Of a DNA stretch of 64,000 bases, positions 1-9,887 are shown piece by piece (position 1 is the first letter of the stretch; every line of letters starts with the position of its first letter). The stretch lies in assembly GCA_029863645.1 (NCBI GenBank), contig JAOTVA010000002.1, forward strand, positions 1-64,000. The letters run 5' to 3'. Under the pieces are notes generated by a model. It was not told the DNA's origin. It ran no database searches and saw only the letters and a program-made list of their open reading frames with translations. The position numbers were made by a program, and so were the translations under genes. The stretch comes from Gemmatimonadota bacterium (GTDB taxonomy: Bacteria > Gemmatimonadota > Gemmatimonadetes > Longimicrobiales > Gaopeijiaceae).

Positions 1-328
1 CAGCGAACGTAGATAGGCGACGATCTGCCAGACCGTCTGATCGCTCTGGTTGGCCGCGATGCCTCTCATCTCGGTGTTCGGGATACCATCGCGGACCACG
101 ACGAAGAGGCCGCCGTCCGTGCTGGCCCGTTGGAATCCGTTCGTGAGGTTCGGCCCTCGCTCACCCCCGGTTCCACCGATGCCGTGACACCTCGAACAGT
201 GTCGATCAAAACGCAGCTCGCCGGTCGCGACGTCGCGACCGGTGGTGTAGATGTTGGTGCCTTCTTGGGCGGACAGACCGACCGCGAGTCCCGCCATCGA
301 CGCGACGACGAGTAGGGTTCCCCGAAAC
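1..328 (-). CDS. c-type cytochrome, secreted (partial, runs off window start)
   Basis: My reverse translation gives MFRGTLLVVASMAGLAVGLSAQ...RFDRHCSRCHGIGGTG; signal peptide plus CxxCH haem motif. Not in the supplied ORF track because it is open at the edge. Confidence 0.85.
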
Positions 329-518
329 ATGTCGCACCCTCCTGCCAACGAAGCTCCCCGTGATGAGGCCTATTATGCGGTGTAGAGCGGCGAGGCGCAC
401 GTAGAGGTTCCCGCCAGGGGCTGCAGGCCGGGCTCGACTAGGCCCCCACGGCGTTGCTGAAAGGGTCCCATGCGATTACATCGCAGACGCTGCAGGAACC
501 TCTTTTCGGAGATCTTCG

Positions 519-1559
519 ATGAACCGACGGACGCGGCTGTGTCTCACGGTTGCCGGTGCGGCCATGGCGCTGGCCTGGGCGAGTCCTCTGTACGCCCAGT
601 CGAGGGCGCGCGCGACGGGCGTCCCGACGATTCCACACGAGGCCGTCGAGGGCTTCATCAAGCTCCCGGACGGGCTGTACTTCGGTGAGGGAATCGGCGT
701 AGCTACCAACTCCCAGGGCCACGTCTTCGTCTACCATCGGAGTGGTGATACGCGCCTCTTCGAATTCGACGCTAACGGGAACTTTGTGCGCGAGATCGGC
801 GCCGGCCTCTACGGCATGGAGATGGCCCACAAGGTGCGCGTCGACCGTGACGACAATATCTGGGTCGTCGACGAGGGATCGAACATGGTCATCAAGTTCA
901 ATGCCGAGGGCAGGGTCGATATGGTGCTCGGCCGACGTCCACCGGCATCCGTCGGCGCCGTGCCGACCGACAACTCCGGGCCGGACGAGCGCTACCTGTT
1001 CGCGCGTCCGACGGACGTCACGTGGGACCCAGACGGCAACATCTACGTCACCGACGGCTACTACAACCACCGCATGGTGAAGTATTCGCCGGACGGCCGG
1101 TATCTGGGCCAGGTGGGCGGTGGTCAAAGGGGTAACGGCGTCGACGAGCTCAGCACGCCCCACACGATTGCATCAGACGACCAAGGCAACATCTACGTTG
1201 GCGACCGCGGCAACGCGCGCGTGAAGGTGTACAGCAGCGACCTGCAGCTGCTGAGGATGTACGAGGACACGGGAAACCCCTGGGAGATCTGCATCTCTGA
1301 GGGGCCGCATCAGTACCTCTTCGTATCGAACTCGAACCCTGACAGCAATCCGGCCGCGTCCTGGAACCAGACGGGCGAGATCTACAAGATGGAGCTCGAC
1401 GGGACGATCATCGGCCGCTTCGGCGAGGCCGGGAAGAACCCTGGGCAGTTCCAGACGATTCACGGGTTGGATTGCCGGAATCCCAACGAGCTATACACGT
1501 CCGAGATTTCGGCCTGGAGAGTCCAGAAGATTCTCGTAGGCAACACGCCAGTTTCCTGA
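519..1559 (+). CDS. NHL-repeat (6-bladed beta-propeller) secreted protein
   Basis: Signal peptide; repeats such as VRVDRDDNIWVVDEGSNMVIKF and DPDGNIYVTDGYYNHRMVKYSPDG. Confidence 0.85.
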   Translation: MNRRTRLCLTVAGAAMALAWASPLYAQSRARATGVPTIPHEAVEGFIKLPDGLYFGEGIGVATNSQGHVFVYHRSGDTRLFEFDANGNFVREIGAGLYGMEMAHKVRVDRDDNIWVVDEGSNMVIKFNAEGRVDMVLGRRPPASVGAVPTDNSGPDERYLFARPTDVTWDPDGNIYVTDGYYNHRMVKYSPDGRYLGQVGGGQRGNGVDELSTPHTIASDDQGNIYVGDRGNARVKVYSSDLQLLRMYEDTGNPWEICISEGPHQYLFVSNSNPDSNPAASWNQTGEIYKMELDGTIIGRFGEAGKNPGQFQTIHGLDCRNPNELYTSEISAWRVQKILVGNTPVS

Positions 1560-1600
1560 TCGCCACAGACTGAGGCTGCTGGAGCGGCCGGGAGAACGAT

Positions 1601-2650
1601 ATGCGAAGGTTCTTGCACTGCTTGACGGCGATAGTTGGTCTCGCTGCTGCCGGAGCGGTATCAGCGCAGACGAACGCGCCGGCGATTCGGTACCAGGCGG
1701 AGGACGCTCTGAGCGGCTTCCCGAACGACATCCATCTCGGCGAGGCGGCCGGTGTCGCCCGGAACTCGGCAGGCGAGATCTTCGTCTACACGCGGACCGG
1801 CAACCCGTCGCTTTCGCTCGGCACCTCGCGGTATATGTCGCGCTCGGGATCGAGGGTGTTCAAGTTCGACTCGCGCGGTCGGTACGAGAGGGAGATGGGC
1901 CAGGAGATCTACGGGGCGCTCTTCGCTCAGCAGGTCCGCGTCGATCGCGACGACAACATCTGGATCGTCGACCAGATGTCCGGGCAGGTGGTCAAGTTCG
2001 ACCCCGCCGGCCGTATTCAAATGGTCTTGAGCCGAAAGCCCGAGTCGATGGCGCTTCCGGCCAATCCTCCGGGTTCGGGCCGTGGCGGTCGCGGGGCATC
2101 AGAGGGCGAGTCGTTCCGTGGTCCGACGGACGTCGCATGGGATTCACGCGGTAACATCTACGTCGCCGACGGCATACAGAATGCGCGGATCGCCAAATAC
2201 GATCCCGAGGGGCGATGGATCGCTAACCTGGGAGACCGCGGGAATATGCCGGGACAGTTCGACGTCGTGCATGGGCTCGCGATCGACGCCCAAGACCGAC
2301 TCTACGTGGCCGACTACGGGAACCGCCGCATCCAGGTACTCGACTCGAACGGCAACTTCATTCGGGAGATCGGTGGCGTGGGCGCGCCCATGGCGATCTG
2401 TATCACGCCGGGACCGAACCAGCTCCTTTATGTGTCGAACTCGAACCCAGCCGAGGATCCGTTTATCAACGGAGAGATCTACGAGGTGCGGCTCGACGGT
2501 ACGATTACCGGACGGTTCGGGGAGGCCGGCAAGCTGATCGGGCAGTTCGGAATGGTCAACGCGATCGACTGCAGGAATCCTCGGCAACTCCTGATCGGCG
2601 AGCTCGGCAATTGGCGCGTCCAGAGGGTGAACCTTCGCCCGATGCAGTAG
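1601..2650 (+). CDS. NHL-repeat secreted protein, tandem paralogue of 519..1559
   Basis: Signal peptide; VRVDRDDNIWIVDQMSGQVVKFDPAGRIQMVL; same organisation as upstream gene. Confidence 0.85.
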   Translation: MRRFLHCLTAIVGLAAAGAVSAQTNAPAIRYQAEDALSGFPNDIHLGEAAGVARNSAGEIFVYTRTGNPSLSLGTSRYMSRSGSRVFKFDSRGRYEREMGQEIYGALFAQQVRVDRDDNIWIVDQMSGQVVKFDPAGRIQMVLSRKPESMALPANPPGSGRGGRGASEGESFRGPTDVAWDSRGNIYVADGIQNARIAKYDPEGRWIANLGDRGNMPGQFDVVHGLAIDAQDRLYVADYGNRRIQVLDSNGNFIREIGGVGAPMAICITPGPNQLLYVSNSNPAEDPFINGEIYEVRLDGTITGRFGEAGKLIGQFGMVNAIDCRNPRQLLIGELGNWRVQRVNLRPMQ

Positions 2651-2704
2651 GCGTGCGGCCGGGTTGTTGCCCTCGCTCTCAGGCGCCGTGACGGAAGCAT
2701 ATCT

Positions 2705-2918
2705 ATGGCGAGGATCCTCATTGTGGACGATGACGAGACGGACCTGGTTGGGCTGTCCTCCATCTTGGAGCAGGCCGGCCATTCCGTCGTCACGGCCCGT
2801 GACGGCGACGGGGCAGCTCGAGGCGTCGAAGAACTTCGGTGCGCGTGCCGTTCTCACGAAGCCCATCGACAAGGGGCAGTTCCTCGCCGCCGTCGACGAG
2901 GTCGTCTGCTCTGAATAG
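2705..2918 (+). pseudogene. Truncated and frameshifted response-regulator receiver domain
   Basis: Frame 1 gives MARILIVDDDETDLVGLSSILEQAGHSVVTARDGDG (beta1/alpha1); another frame gives ASKNFGARAVLTKPIDKGQFLAAVDEVV (beta5 KP motif); middle including the phospho-Asp is missing. Confidence 0.75.
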
Positions 2919-2953
2919 AGAGAAGTGGGAGCCGCCTGATACAGGAGCGAAGA

Positions 2954-4240
2954 GTGCACATTGAAAGATGGCTGGGAACGACGGCAACGGGTTTGGTTCT
3001 CGGTCTGGCGGCCTGCACCGGAGGCCCGACTGGGGAAGCGCCGGTGTCTGACGCTGGCCTGATGTACAGCGAGGGGCCGACGACGACGGATCCAAACGCG
3101 ATCCGACCCATCACGATCTCTGTCCCGGACGCGGTTCTCGACGACCTCCACGCCCGACTCGATCGCACTCGACTCCCTGACCAGATTCCGGGCACGGATT
3201 GGGACTACGGCACCAACCTGGCCTATATGGGGGAGCTCCTACCGTACTGGCGGAACGACTTCGACTGGCGCACGCAGGAGCGCCGCATCAACGAGTTCGA
3301 CAACTTCGTGACGGCCGTCGACGGGGTCGACGTTCATTTCATCCATGCCCGGTCGTCCAACCCCGACGCGGTCCCCTTGTTGCTGACCCACGGATGGCCC
3401 GGGTCCTTCGTGGAATTCCTAGACCTGGTGGGGCCGCTGACCGATCCTGCGGCCCACGGCGGGAATGCAGCCGATGCCTTCCACGTCGTGGTCCCGTCAC
3501 TCCCAGGATTTGGATTTTCGGGCAAGCCTACGCAGCGGGGCTACAGCCCCGAGCGGATGGCGCATGTCCTGGCGGGACTCATGGAACGCCTCGGTTACGA
3601 TCGCTACGGTCTGCAGGGCGGCGACTGGGGAGCCATCATCGGCCGAGCCCACGCGGGCAACTATCCCGACCGTGTAATTGGGCTCCACTCCAACTTCATC
3701 CTGGGGGGTCCTCCAGCTGGCGGCGATCCCAGCGAGGGCGTTCCGGCCGCCGAGCTGCAACAGCGCCAGGAACGTGTGGCGGCGTTCGCCGAGGGAAGCG
3801 CCTACCAGGACATTCAAGGCACGAAACCGCAGTCACTCGGCTACGGCCTCAACGACTCGCCTTCCGGACTCGCGGCCTGGATCGTCGAGAAGTTTCACGG
3901 ATGGAGCGACAACGACGGCACGGTGGACAGCGCGTTCACCAAGGATCAGATCCTCACCAACATCACGCTCTACTGGGTGACGCAGACCATTACGTCGTCG
4001 ACCAGGATCTACTACGAATCACGCCACACGCCGACGGCTCGCCCGGTTCGCTACGTCGAGGTCCCCACGGGCGCTGCGGTTTTCCCCGAGGAGATCTATT
4101 TCACGCCGAGGCGGTGGGCAGAGGCGAACTTCAACATCGTGCGGTGGACCGTCATGCCGAGGGGAGGTCACTTCGCCGCATTGGAGGAGCCGGAGCTACT
4201 CACGGATGATGTGCGTGCGTTCTTCAGGGAGCTCAGGTAG
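2954..4240 (+). CDS. Epoxide hydrolase (EHN N-terminal domain + alpha/beta hydrolase), putative lipoprotein
   Basis: LVLGLAACTGG lipobox-like start; HGWPGSFVEFLDLVGPL, PSLPGFGFSGKP, GGDWGAIIGRAHA. Confidence 0.85.
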   Translation: MHIERWLGTTATGLVLGLAACTGGPTGEAPVSDAGLMYSEGPTTTDPNAIRPITISVPDAVLDDLHARLDRTRLPDQIPGTDWDYGTNLAYMGELLPYWRNDFDWRTQERRINEFDNFVTAVDGVDVHFIHARSSNPDAVPLLLTHGWPGSFVEFLDLVGPLTDPAAHGGNAADAFHVVVPSLPGFGFSGKPTQRGYSPERMAHVLAGLMERLGYDRYGLQGGDWGAIIGRAHAGNYPDRVIGLHSNFILGGPPAGGDPSEGVPAAELQQRQERVAAFAEGSAYQDIQGTKPQSLGYGLNDSPSGLAAWIVEKFHGWSDNDGTVDSAFTKDQILTNITLYWVTQTITSSTRIYYESRHTPTARPVRYVEVPTGAAVFPEEIYFTPRRWAEANFNIVRWTVMPRGGHFAALEEPELLTDDVRAFFRELR

Positions 4241-4246
4241 GGCGGC

Positions 4247-5425
4247 TCAGTCCCGGGACCGCTCCAGGGCCTGCTCGACGTCGGCGATGATGTCGCTCGG
4301 ATCCTCCAACCCGACGGAGATCCGCACGAGGCCCGGCGTAATGCGCACCGCCTGGCTCTCCTCTTCGGAGAGCTTGGCGTGGGTCGTGGACGACGGGTGG
4401 CTGACGATCGTGCGCGTGTCGCCCAAGTTCGCCGTCATCGAGCACATTTCGATGGCGTCCAGAAATCGCTTCCCCTGCGCGAGCCCTCCGTCGAGGGTGA
4501 ACGCCAGCACCGCACCACCGCCCGACATCTGCCGTTTCGCTACCTCGTACTGCGGGTGCGACGGCAGGAACGGGTAACGCACGGCGCTCAGGCCAGACTG
4601 CCTCTCGAGCCACTTCGCGATCACCAGCGCGTTCTCCGAGTGCTTCTCCATGCGAAGAGCGAGCGTCTCCACGCTCTTGGAGAGCACCCAAGCGTTGAAC
4701 GGCGACAGGGCTGGGCCGGTGGCCCGGCAAAAGTCGAAGATCTCCTTCACGAGGTCAGCATCTCCGACGACCACACCACCCATGACCCGACCCTGACCGT
4801 CGATGAACTTCGTCGCCGAGTGAATCGACAGATGCGCCCCGTAATCGATCGGGCGCTGCAGCACCGGTGTCGCGAAGCAGTTGTCGACGGCGAGGATCGC
4901 ACCGGACTCTTTTGCCAGCGCGCTGAGCCGCTCCAGATCCACCAGGTCCACAGCGGGATTTGTGGGCGTCTCGACGAAGATCAGCTTCGTGTTGTCCTGG
5001 ACCGCCTCGGGCCACGCGTCGGGATTCAACGCATCGATGTACGTGTGCGAGATGCCCCAACGCGGCAAGATCTTCGTCAGGATCGTGTGCGTGGAACCGA
5101 ACAGGGAGCGACACGCCAAGATATGATCGCCGGAGGACAGTAGCGCGCCGAACGTCGAGAACACGGCCGCCATTCCGGTCGCGGTCGAATGTCCGGCCTC
5201 GGCGCCCTCCAGGTGCGCGATCTTCTCGGACAGCTCGGCCACGTTGGGATTCGTGAACCGGCTGTAGATGTTGCGATCGATGTCCCCGGCGAAGGCCGCT
5301 CGCATCTCTTCGCTATCGTCGAAGACGAAGCTCGACGTGGCGAAGATCGGCACCGAATGTTCTCGGTGTTGCGTGACTTCCGCCTGGATGCGTACGGCCC
5401 GCGTCTGGGGCTTCTGATCGCTCAT
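4247..5425 (-). CDS. metZ: O-succinylhomoserine sulfhydrylase / Cys-Met metabolism PLP enzyme
   Basis: SRFTNPNVAELSEKIAHLEGAEAG, IHSATKFIDGQGRVMGG PLP-Lys region. Confidence 0.85.
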   Translation of the reverse strand: MSDQKPQTRAVRIQAEVTQHREHSVPIFATSSFVFDDSEEMRAAFAGDIDRNIYSRFTNPNVAELSEKIAHLEGAEAGHSTATGMAAVFSTFGALLSSGDHILACRSLFGSTHTILTKILPRWGISHTYIDALNPDAWPEAVQDNTKLIFVETPTNPAVDLVDLERLSALAKESGAILAVDNCFATPVLQRPIDYGAHLSIHSATKFIDGQGRVMGGVVVGDADLVKEIFDFCRATGPALSPFNAWVLSKSVETLALRMEKHSENALVIAKWLERQSGLSAVRYPFLPSHPQYEVAKRQMSGGGAVLAFTLDGGLAQGKRFLDAIEMCSMTANLGDTRTIVSHPSSTTHAKLSEEESQAVRITPGLVRISVGLEDPSDIIADVEQALERSRD

Positions 5426-5428
5426 GGG

Positions 5429-6478
5429 CTAGTCGGACGACTCCGGCCTCAGGGCGCGTACCGCCTTGCCAGCCCGCCAAATCTCTTCGCCCGCGAGGTC
5501 GGCGAGCTCCTTCTCCAAACGGTCGCGGTAATCGGGCGCGCTGCACGACTCGATGACGATGCGCGCCTCGTTGCCGGAAGCGACGCTGTCATAGAGCTCC
5601 TCGAAAAGGGGCGCGACCGCTTCGCGGAATTTGTGACGCCAGTCCAACGCGCCCCGCTGCGCCGTGGTCGACGTATTGGCGTACATCCAGTCCATCCCGT
5701 TCTCGGCGACGAGCGGCATTAGGCTCTGCGTGAGCTCTTCCACCGTCTCGTTGAACGCCTCGGACGGCGAATGCCCACGTTTTCTGAGGCAATTGAACTG
5801 CGCCTCGAAGACCCCAGCGATGGCGCCCATCAGAATGCCGCGCTCGCCCGTCAGGTCGGAGTAGACCTCTTTTCGAAAATCGGTCTCGAAGAGGTAGCCC
5901 GAGCCAACGCCGATACCCAACGAGATGACGCGCTCCTTCGCGCGCCCCGTCCCGTCCTGGAAGATCGCGTAGCTCGAGTTGAGCCCCTTCCCGGCGAGGA
6001 AGAGCCGCCGGAGCGACGTGCCCGAGCCCTTGGGAGCGACGAGAACGACGTCGATGCCCTCGGGCGGCACGATGCCCGTGTCCTCCTTGAACGTGATTCC
6101 GAAGCCGTGGGAGAAGTACAGGCACTTCCCGGGTGTAAGGTGCTTCTTGACCGTGTCCCAAAGGGCGATCTGGCCAGCGTCGGAGAGCAGGTACTGGATA
6201 ATCGTACCGCGCTTGGCGGCCTCCTCGATCTCAAAGAGCGTCTCACCCTCGACCCATCCGTCGGCGAGCGCCTTGTCCCACGTCTTCGAGCCCTTGCGCT
6301 GCCCTACGATGACGTTGAAGCCGTTGTCGCGGAGGTTCAGCGCCTGTCCCGGCCCCTGAACACCGTAGCCCAACACGGCGATGGTCTCGTCCTTGAGCGC
6401 CTCGCGCGCCTTCGTCAGTGGCCACTCGTCGCGAGTGATCACGTTTTCCACTTCGTCGCCAAACTGAATCTGCGCCAT
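5429..6478 (-). CDS. ilvC: Ketol-acid reductoisomerase
   Basis: IAVLGYGVQGPGQALNLRDNGFNVIVGQRKG; VYSDLTGERGILMGAIAGVFEAQ; resembles the ~347-aa form recalled from Bacteroidetes. Confidence 0.95.
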   Translation of the reverse strand: MAQIQFGDEVENVITRDEWPLTKAREALKDETIAVLGYGVQGPGQALNLRDNGFNVIVGQRKGSKTWDKALADGWVEGETLFEIEEAAKRGTIIQYLLSDAGQIALWDTVKKHLTPGKCLYFSHGFGITFKEDTGIVPPEGIDVVLVAPKGSGTSLRRLFLAGKGLNSSYAIFQDGTGRAKERVISLGIGVGSGYLFETDFRKEVYSDLTGERGILMGAIAGVFEAQFNCLRKRGHSPSEAFNETVEELTQSLMPLVAENGMDWMYANTSTTAQRGALDWRHKFREAVAPLFEELYDSVASGNEARIVIESCSAPDYRDRLEKELADLAGEEIWRAGKAVRALRPESSD

Positions 6479-6499
6479 GTCCCTATCCCTTTGTGTGTC

Positions 6500-7006
6500 T
6501 CAGTCGTCCAAGTGTGCGTCAAGAATCGGCGCTCCACGGGCCATCGCCATGGCCCCGGAGCGGACCACCGTCTCGATCTCCCCGAGATCGTCGAGCTCGT
6601 CCATGAAAGCATCGATCTCTGGCCCGTTGCCAACCAGTTCCAAGGTGCCGTGCCCTTCGTCGTAGCCCAGTACGTGCCCCCCGAACGCGTCCAGGAGGGA
6701 GGCGAGTCGGGCGCGGGCTGTCTCCGGCGCTCGCACCTTGAAGAGCGCCAGCTCGCGCTCGATGTGGTCCTTGCCGGTCATGTCTACGATGCTCACCACG
6801 TCCACCAACTTCCCCAGTTGCTTGGAGATCTGGTTGATGACCGCGTCGGAGCCGACGGTGACGAGGGTCAAGCGAGAAACCGCCGCGTTGTCCGTCGGGG
6901 CCACGTTCAGGCTCTCGATGTTGTAGCCACGCGTGGAGAACAGGTTCGCCACGCGGGATAAGGCCCCCGCCTGGTTCTCGAGCAAGATAGAGATGATGTG
7001 CCGCAT
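6500..7006 (-). CDS. ilvN: Acetolactate synthase small (regulatory) subunit
   Basis: ACT domain MRHIISILLENQAGALSRVANLFSTRGYNIESLNVAPT; start trimmed from ORF to this Met. Confidence 0.92.
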   Translation of the reverse strand: MRHIISILLENQAGALSRVANLFSTRGYNIESLNVAPTDNAAVSRLTLVTVGSDAVINQISKQLGKLVDVVSIVDMTGKDHIERELALFKVRAPETARARLASLLDAFGGHVLGYDEGHGTLELVGNGPEIDAFMDELDDLGEIETVVRSGAMAMARGAPILDAHLDD

Positions 7007-7138
7007 GATTCGTGCGTTGGTGGTGCCCCGTGGATCGTCCCCGGGGGGCGCCAAGTTCGCCCCAGGAGCGCGCCTATTGCAATGGGCCCGGTCGTCGTCG
7101 AGCTTGCAGGTCCTCTAAACGCAGCCGACGCACGAGCC

Positions 7139-8986
7139 ATGAAGACCCAAGTCCAACCCCCGCCCTCACCTACGAAGACGCCCTCCGGCCAGAAGATGAG
7201 CGGAGCGGACGTGATCGTAGAGGTGCTGGCTCAGGAGGGGGTCGACACAATCTTCGGCTACAGCGGCGGAGCGATTCTACCCACGTACGACTCGGTCTTT
7301 CGCTACAACGCCAAGCACGCGAAGGGTGGTATCGAACCGATGCCGCTCATTGTCCCCGCCAACGAGCAGGGGGCCGGCTTCATGGCCGCCGGCTACGCCC
7401 GTGCGAGCGGGGACGTCGGCGTCGTCATGGTGACGTCGGGCCCCGGCGCAACGAACTGCGTCACGCCCGTTCGGGACAGCCAAGCCGATTCGGTCCCCAT
7501 GGTCGTTATCTGCGGCCAGGTGGCTACCCATGCCATCGGGACGGACGCCTTCCAGGAGGCTCCGGTCTCCGCGGTCATGGGCACGGTTGCGAAGCACGTC
7601 TTCCTGGTCACAGACCCCGAGAAGCTCGAGGAAACGGTTCGTACGGCCTTCGAGATCGCGCGGACCGGCCGGCCTGGCCCGGTCGTCATCGACATCCCCA
7701 AGGACGTGCAGAACTGGGAGGGCACGTTCCGCGGAGAGGGCGTGCTACCGATCCCGGGTTACCGGCACCGGCTGGAGCAGGTCGACGGCAACACGCTGGA
7801 TGAGACCCGGTGTCGAGAGTTCTTCGAGATGCTCGCCGACAGCAGGCGTCCCCTGATCTACGCCGGGGGTGGCGTCATCAAAGCCGACGCGAGCGACGAG
7901 CTGCGGGCCCTGGCAGAGACGTTCGGCATCCCTGTCGTGACCACGCTGATGGGGCTGGGCGCGATGGACACGACGCGCCCTCTTTCGCTGCACATGCTGG
8001 GGATGCACGGGACCGCTTATGCCAACTACGCCGTCGACGACTGTGATCTGCTCATCGCCGTCGGGGCACGATTCGACGACCGCGTCGCGGGAGATCCGCC
8101 CAACTTCGCTCCCAAGGCGAAGCGCGTCATGCATTTCGATATCGATCCCTCCGAAATCCACAAGGTCAAGCGAGCCGACTGGCACTATGTGGGCCGCACC
8201 AAGGCTGCGCTCGAGGCCCTTTGTGCGTATGGCACGAAGAGCGGCTTCGACGGCGCGTTCACCGAGTGGCACGAGGAGATCGCCGGTCTCAAGAGTCGAT
8301 ATGCCCTCGACTACGACAGGGACAGCTCGCTGATCCAGCCGCAGTACGTGCTGGAGACGATGAATGCGATCACGGGCGGCGACGCGATCGTGGCCACCGG
8401 TGTAGGGCAACATCAGATGTGGGCTGCTCAGTATTGCGACTTCCGGGAGCCGGGCCTATGGCTCACCTCGGGGAGCATGGGCACGATGGGCTTCGGTCTT
8501 CCCGCGGCAATCGGCGCGCAGTTCGCGCAGCCGGACAAGCTGGTCATCGACGTGGACGGAGACGCCAGCATCCGCATGAACCTCGGTGAGCTCGAGACCG
8601 TCACCACCTACGACCTGCCCATCAAGGTCATGGTGCTGAACAACTTTGGGGACGGGATGGTCATGCAGTGGCAGCGGCTCTTCTTCAAGGGGCGGCTGTC
8701 CGCCAGCGACAAGTCGTTGCGCAAGAAGGACTTCGTGAAGGCCGCCGAAGCCGATGGTTTTGAGTTCGCCAAGCGCATCGAGCGGAAGCAGGACGTGCCG
8801 AAGATTGTCGCGGACTTTCTGGCCTTCGATGGCCCTGCGTTCCTGGACGTGATCATCGACCCCCAGGCGAGCGTCTATCCGATGGTGGGCCCGGGACTGT
8901 CGTATAAGGACATGATCACCGGCGACTTTATCCCGAACCGTTACGAGCAGGACGGCACAGAGCCCGACTCCTCGGGGATGTTCTAG
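7139..8986 (+). CDS. ilvB: Acetolactate synthase large subunit
   Basis: ThDP enzyme: ADVIVEVLAQEGVDTIFGYSGGAILPTYD, NEQGAGFMAAGYARASG, VTSGPGATN, GTDAFQEAP, DVDGDASIRMN; ORF start trimmed to MKTQVQ. Confidence 0.93.
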   Translation: MKTQVQPPPSPTKTPSGQKMSGADVIVEVLAQEGVDTIFGYSGGAILPTYDSVFRYNAKHAKGGIEPMPLIVPANEQGAGFMAAGYARASGDVGVVMVTSGPGATNCVTPVRDSQADSVPMVVICGQVATHAIGTDAFQEAPVSAVMGTVAKHVFLVTDPEKLEETVRTAFEIARTGRPGPVVIDIPKDVQNWEGTFRGEGVLPIPGYRHRLEQVDGNTLDETRCREFFEMLADSRRPLIYAGGGVIKADASDELRALAETFGIPVVTTLMGLGAMDTTRPLSLHMLGMHGTAYANYAVDDCDLLIAVGARFDDRVAGDPPNFAPKAKRVMHFDIDPSEIHKVKRADWHYVGRTKAALEALCAYGTKSGFDGAFTEWHEEIAGLKSRYALDYDRDSSLIQPQYVLETMNAITGGDAIVATGVGQHQMWAAQYCDFREPGLWLTSGSMGTMGFGLPAAIGAQFAQPDKLVIDVDGDASIRMNLGELETVTTYDLPIKVMVLNNFGDGMVMQWQRLFFKGRLSASDKSLRKKDFVKAAEADGFEFAKRIERKQDVPKIVADFLAFDGPAFLDVIIDPQASVYPMVGPGLSYKDMITGDFIPNRYEQDGTEPDSSGMF

Positions 8987-8990
8987 GGCC

Positions 8991-9875
8991 ATGCGGTGCG
9001 TGCTGGCGGGGTCGATCGTCGCGGCCGCCTTCATCGGGACGCTCGCCGGACCCACCGCTGCCCAGCAGGCTCCCAAGCGGCTCCTCATGCTGACCCATGC
9101 GGGCCTCTACAAGCACACGAGCCTCGGGCCCGCGGAGGCGGCCGTGACGGCGTGGGGCCGGGACGCCGGCTTCGAGGTTACGACGTTGCAGGGCTACCTC
9201 CAGGACGCATCGGCACTCGACCTGTCGGTGGTCACCGCTCAGTACCTGGCCGGCTTCGACGGCATCATGATGATGACCAACGGCAACCTGCCGATGGACC
9301 AGGCACAGCGCCGTGCCCTTACGGACTTCGTGCGGAATGGTGGAGGCTTCATTGGCGTCCACAACGCCGCGCTCACGTTCTACGACTATCCGGAGTTCGG
9401 TGAGATGTTGGGCGGGTACTTCCGCCGCGCCATCCAACAGAACCACGTCTTCGTGCTCCGCGTGGAGGACCAGGATCATCCCGCTACGCGCATGCTCGGT
9501 TCGAGCTGGCCGATCGTGGACGAGCTCTATCATTACGGCACGGCGCCGTGGAGCCCGGACCGGCCCGAGGAGAATATCGATGTCCTCTTCGACAACCGAA
9601 TCCCGATGGGCTTCTCGCGCGATCGCGTCCGTGTATTGATGAGCATCGACACACGGGCCACCGACATCGAAGGGCTCGTTGATGTAGAAGCGGGCGGTGA
9701 TTACCCGCAGTCTTGGGTGCGGCGCTATGGCCAGGGGCGATCGTTCTACACGTCGCTGGGGCACCGCGACGACATCTGGACGAACGACTCGGTGTTCCGC
9801 GCGCACGTCGTCGGGGGCATCCGGTGGGCACTCGGTCTCGAGGAGGGTGACGCCACCCCTCGCGGAGCGCGCTAG
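8991..9875 (+). CDS. ThuA-like domain protein, secreted
   Basis: RLLMLTHAGLYKHTSLGPAE, FVRNGGGFIGVHNAALTFYDYPEFGEMLGGYF, GRSFYTSLGHRDDIW. Confidence 0.85.
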   Translation: MRCVLAGSIVAAAFIGTLAGPTAAQQAPKRLLMLTHAGLYKHTSLGPAEAAVTAWGRDAGFEVTTLQGYLQDASALDLSVVTAQYLAGFDGIMMMTNGNLPMDQAQRRALTDFVRNGGGFIGVHNAALTFYDYPEFGEMLGGYFRRAIQQNHVFVLRVEDQDHPATRMLGSSWPIVDELYHYGTAPWSPDRPEENIDVLFDNRIPMGFSRDRVRVLMSIDTRATDIEGLVDVEAGGDYPQSWVRRYGQGRSFYTSLGHRDDIWTNDSVFRAHVVGGIRWALGLEEGDATPRGAR

Positions 9876-9887
9876 GCCGAGAACAGT

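Noticed and set aside
2144-3151. 335-aa minus-strand ORF
   Set aside because: Antisense to the NHL gene, receiver remnant and epoxide hydrolase start; Arg/Pro-rich shadow composition.
3199-4209. 336-aa + strand ORF overlapping the epoxide hydrolase in another frame
   Set aside because: Arg/Gly/Pro-rich out-of-frame product of a well-supported gene.
5771-6961. 396-aa + strand ORF
   Set aside because: Antisense to ilvC/ilvN, which have clear homology; GC-driven shadow ORF with no recognisable domain.
7007-7138. T-box or leader-peptide attenuator in the ilvN/ilvB intergenic region
   Set aside because: No T-box core, no BCAA-rich leader ORF and no convincing terminator seen.
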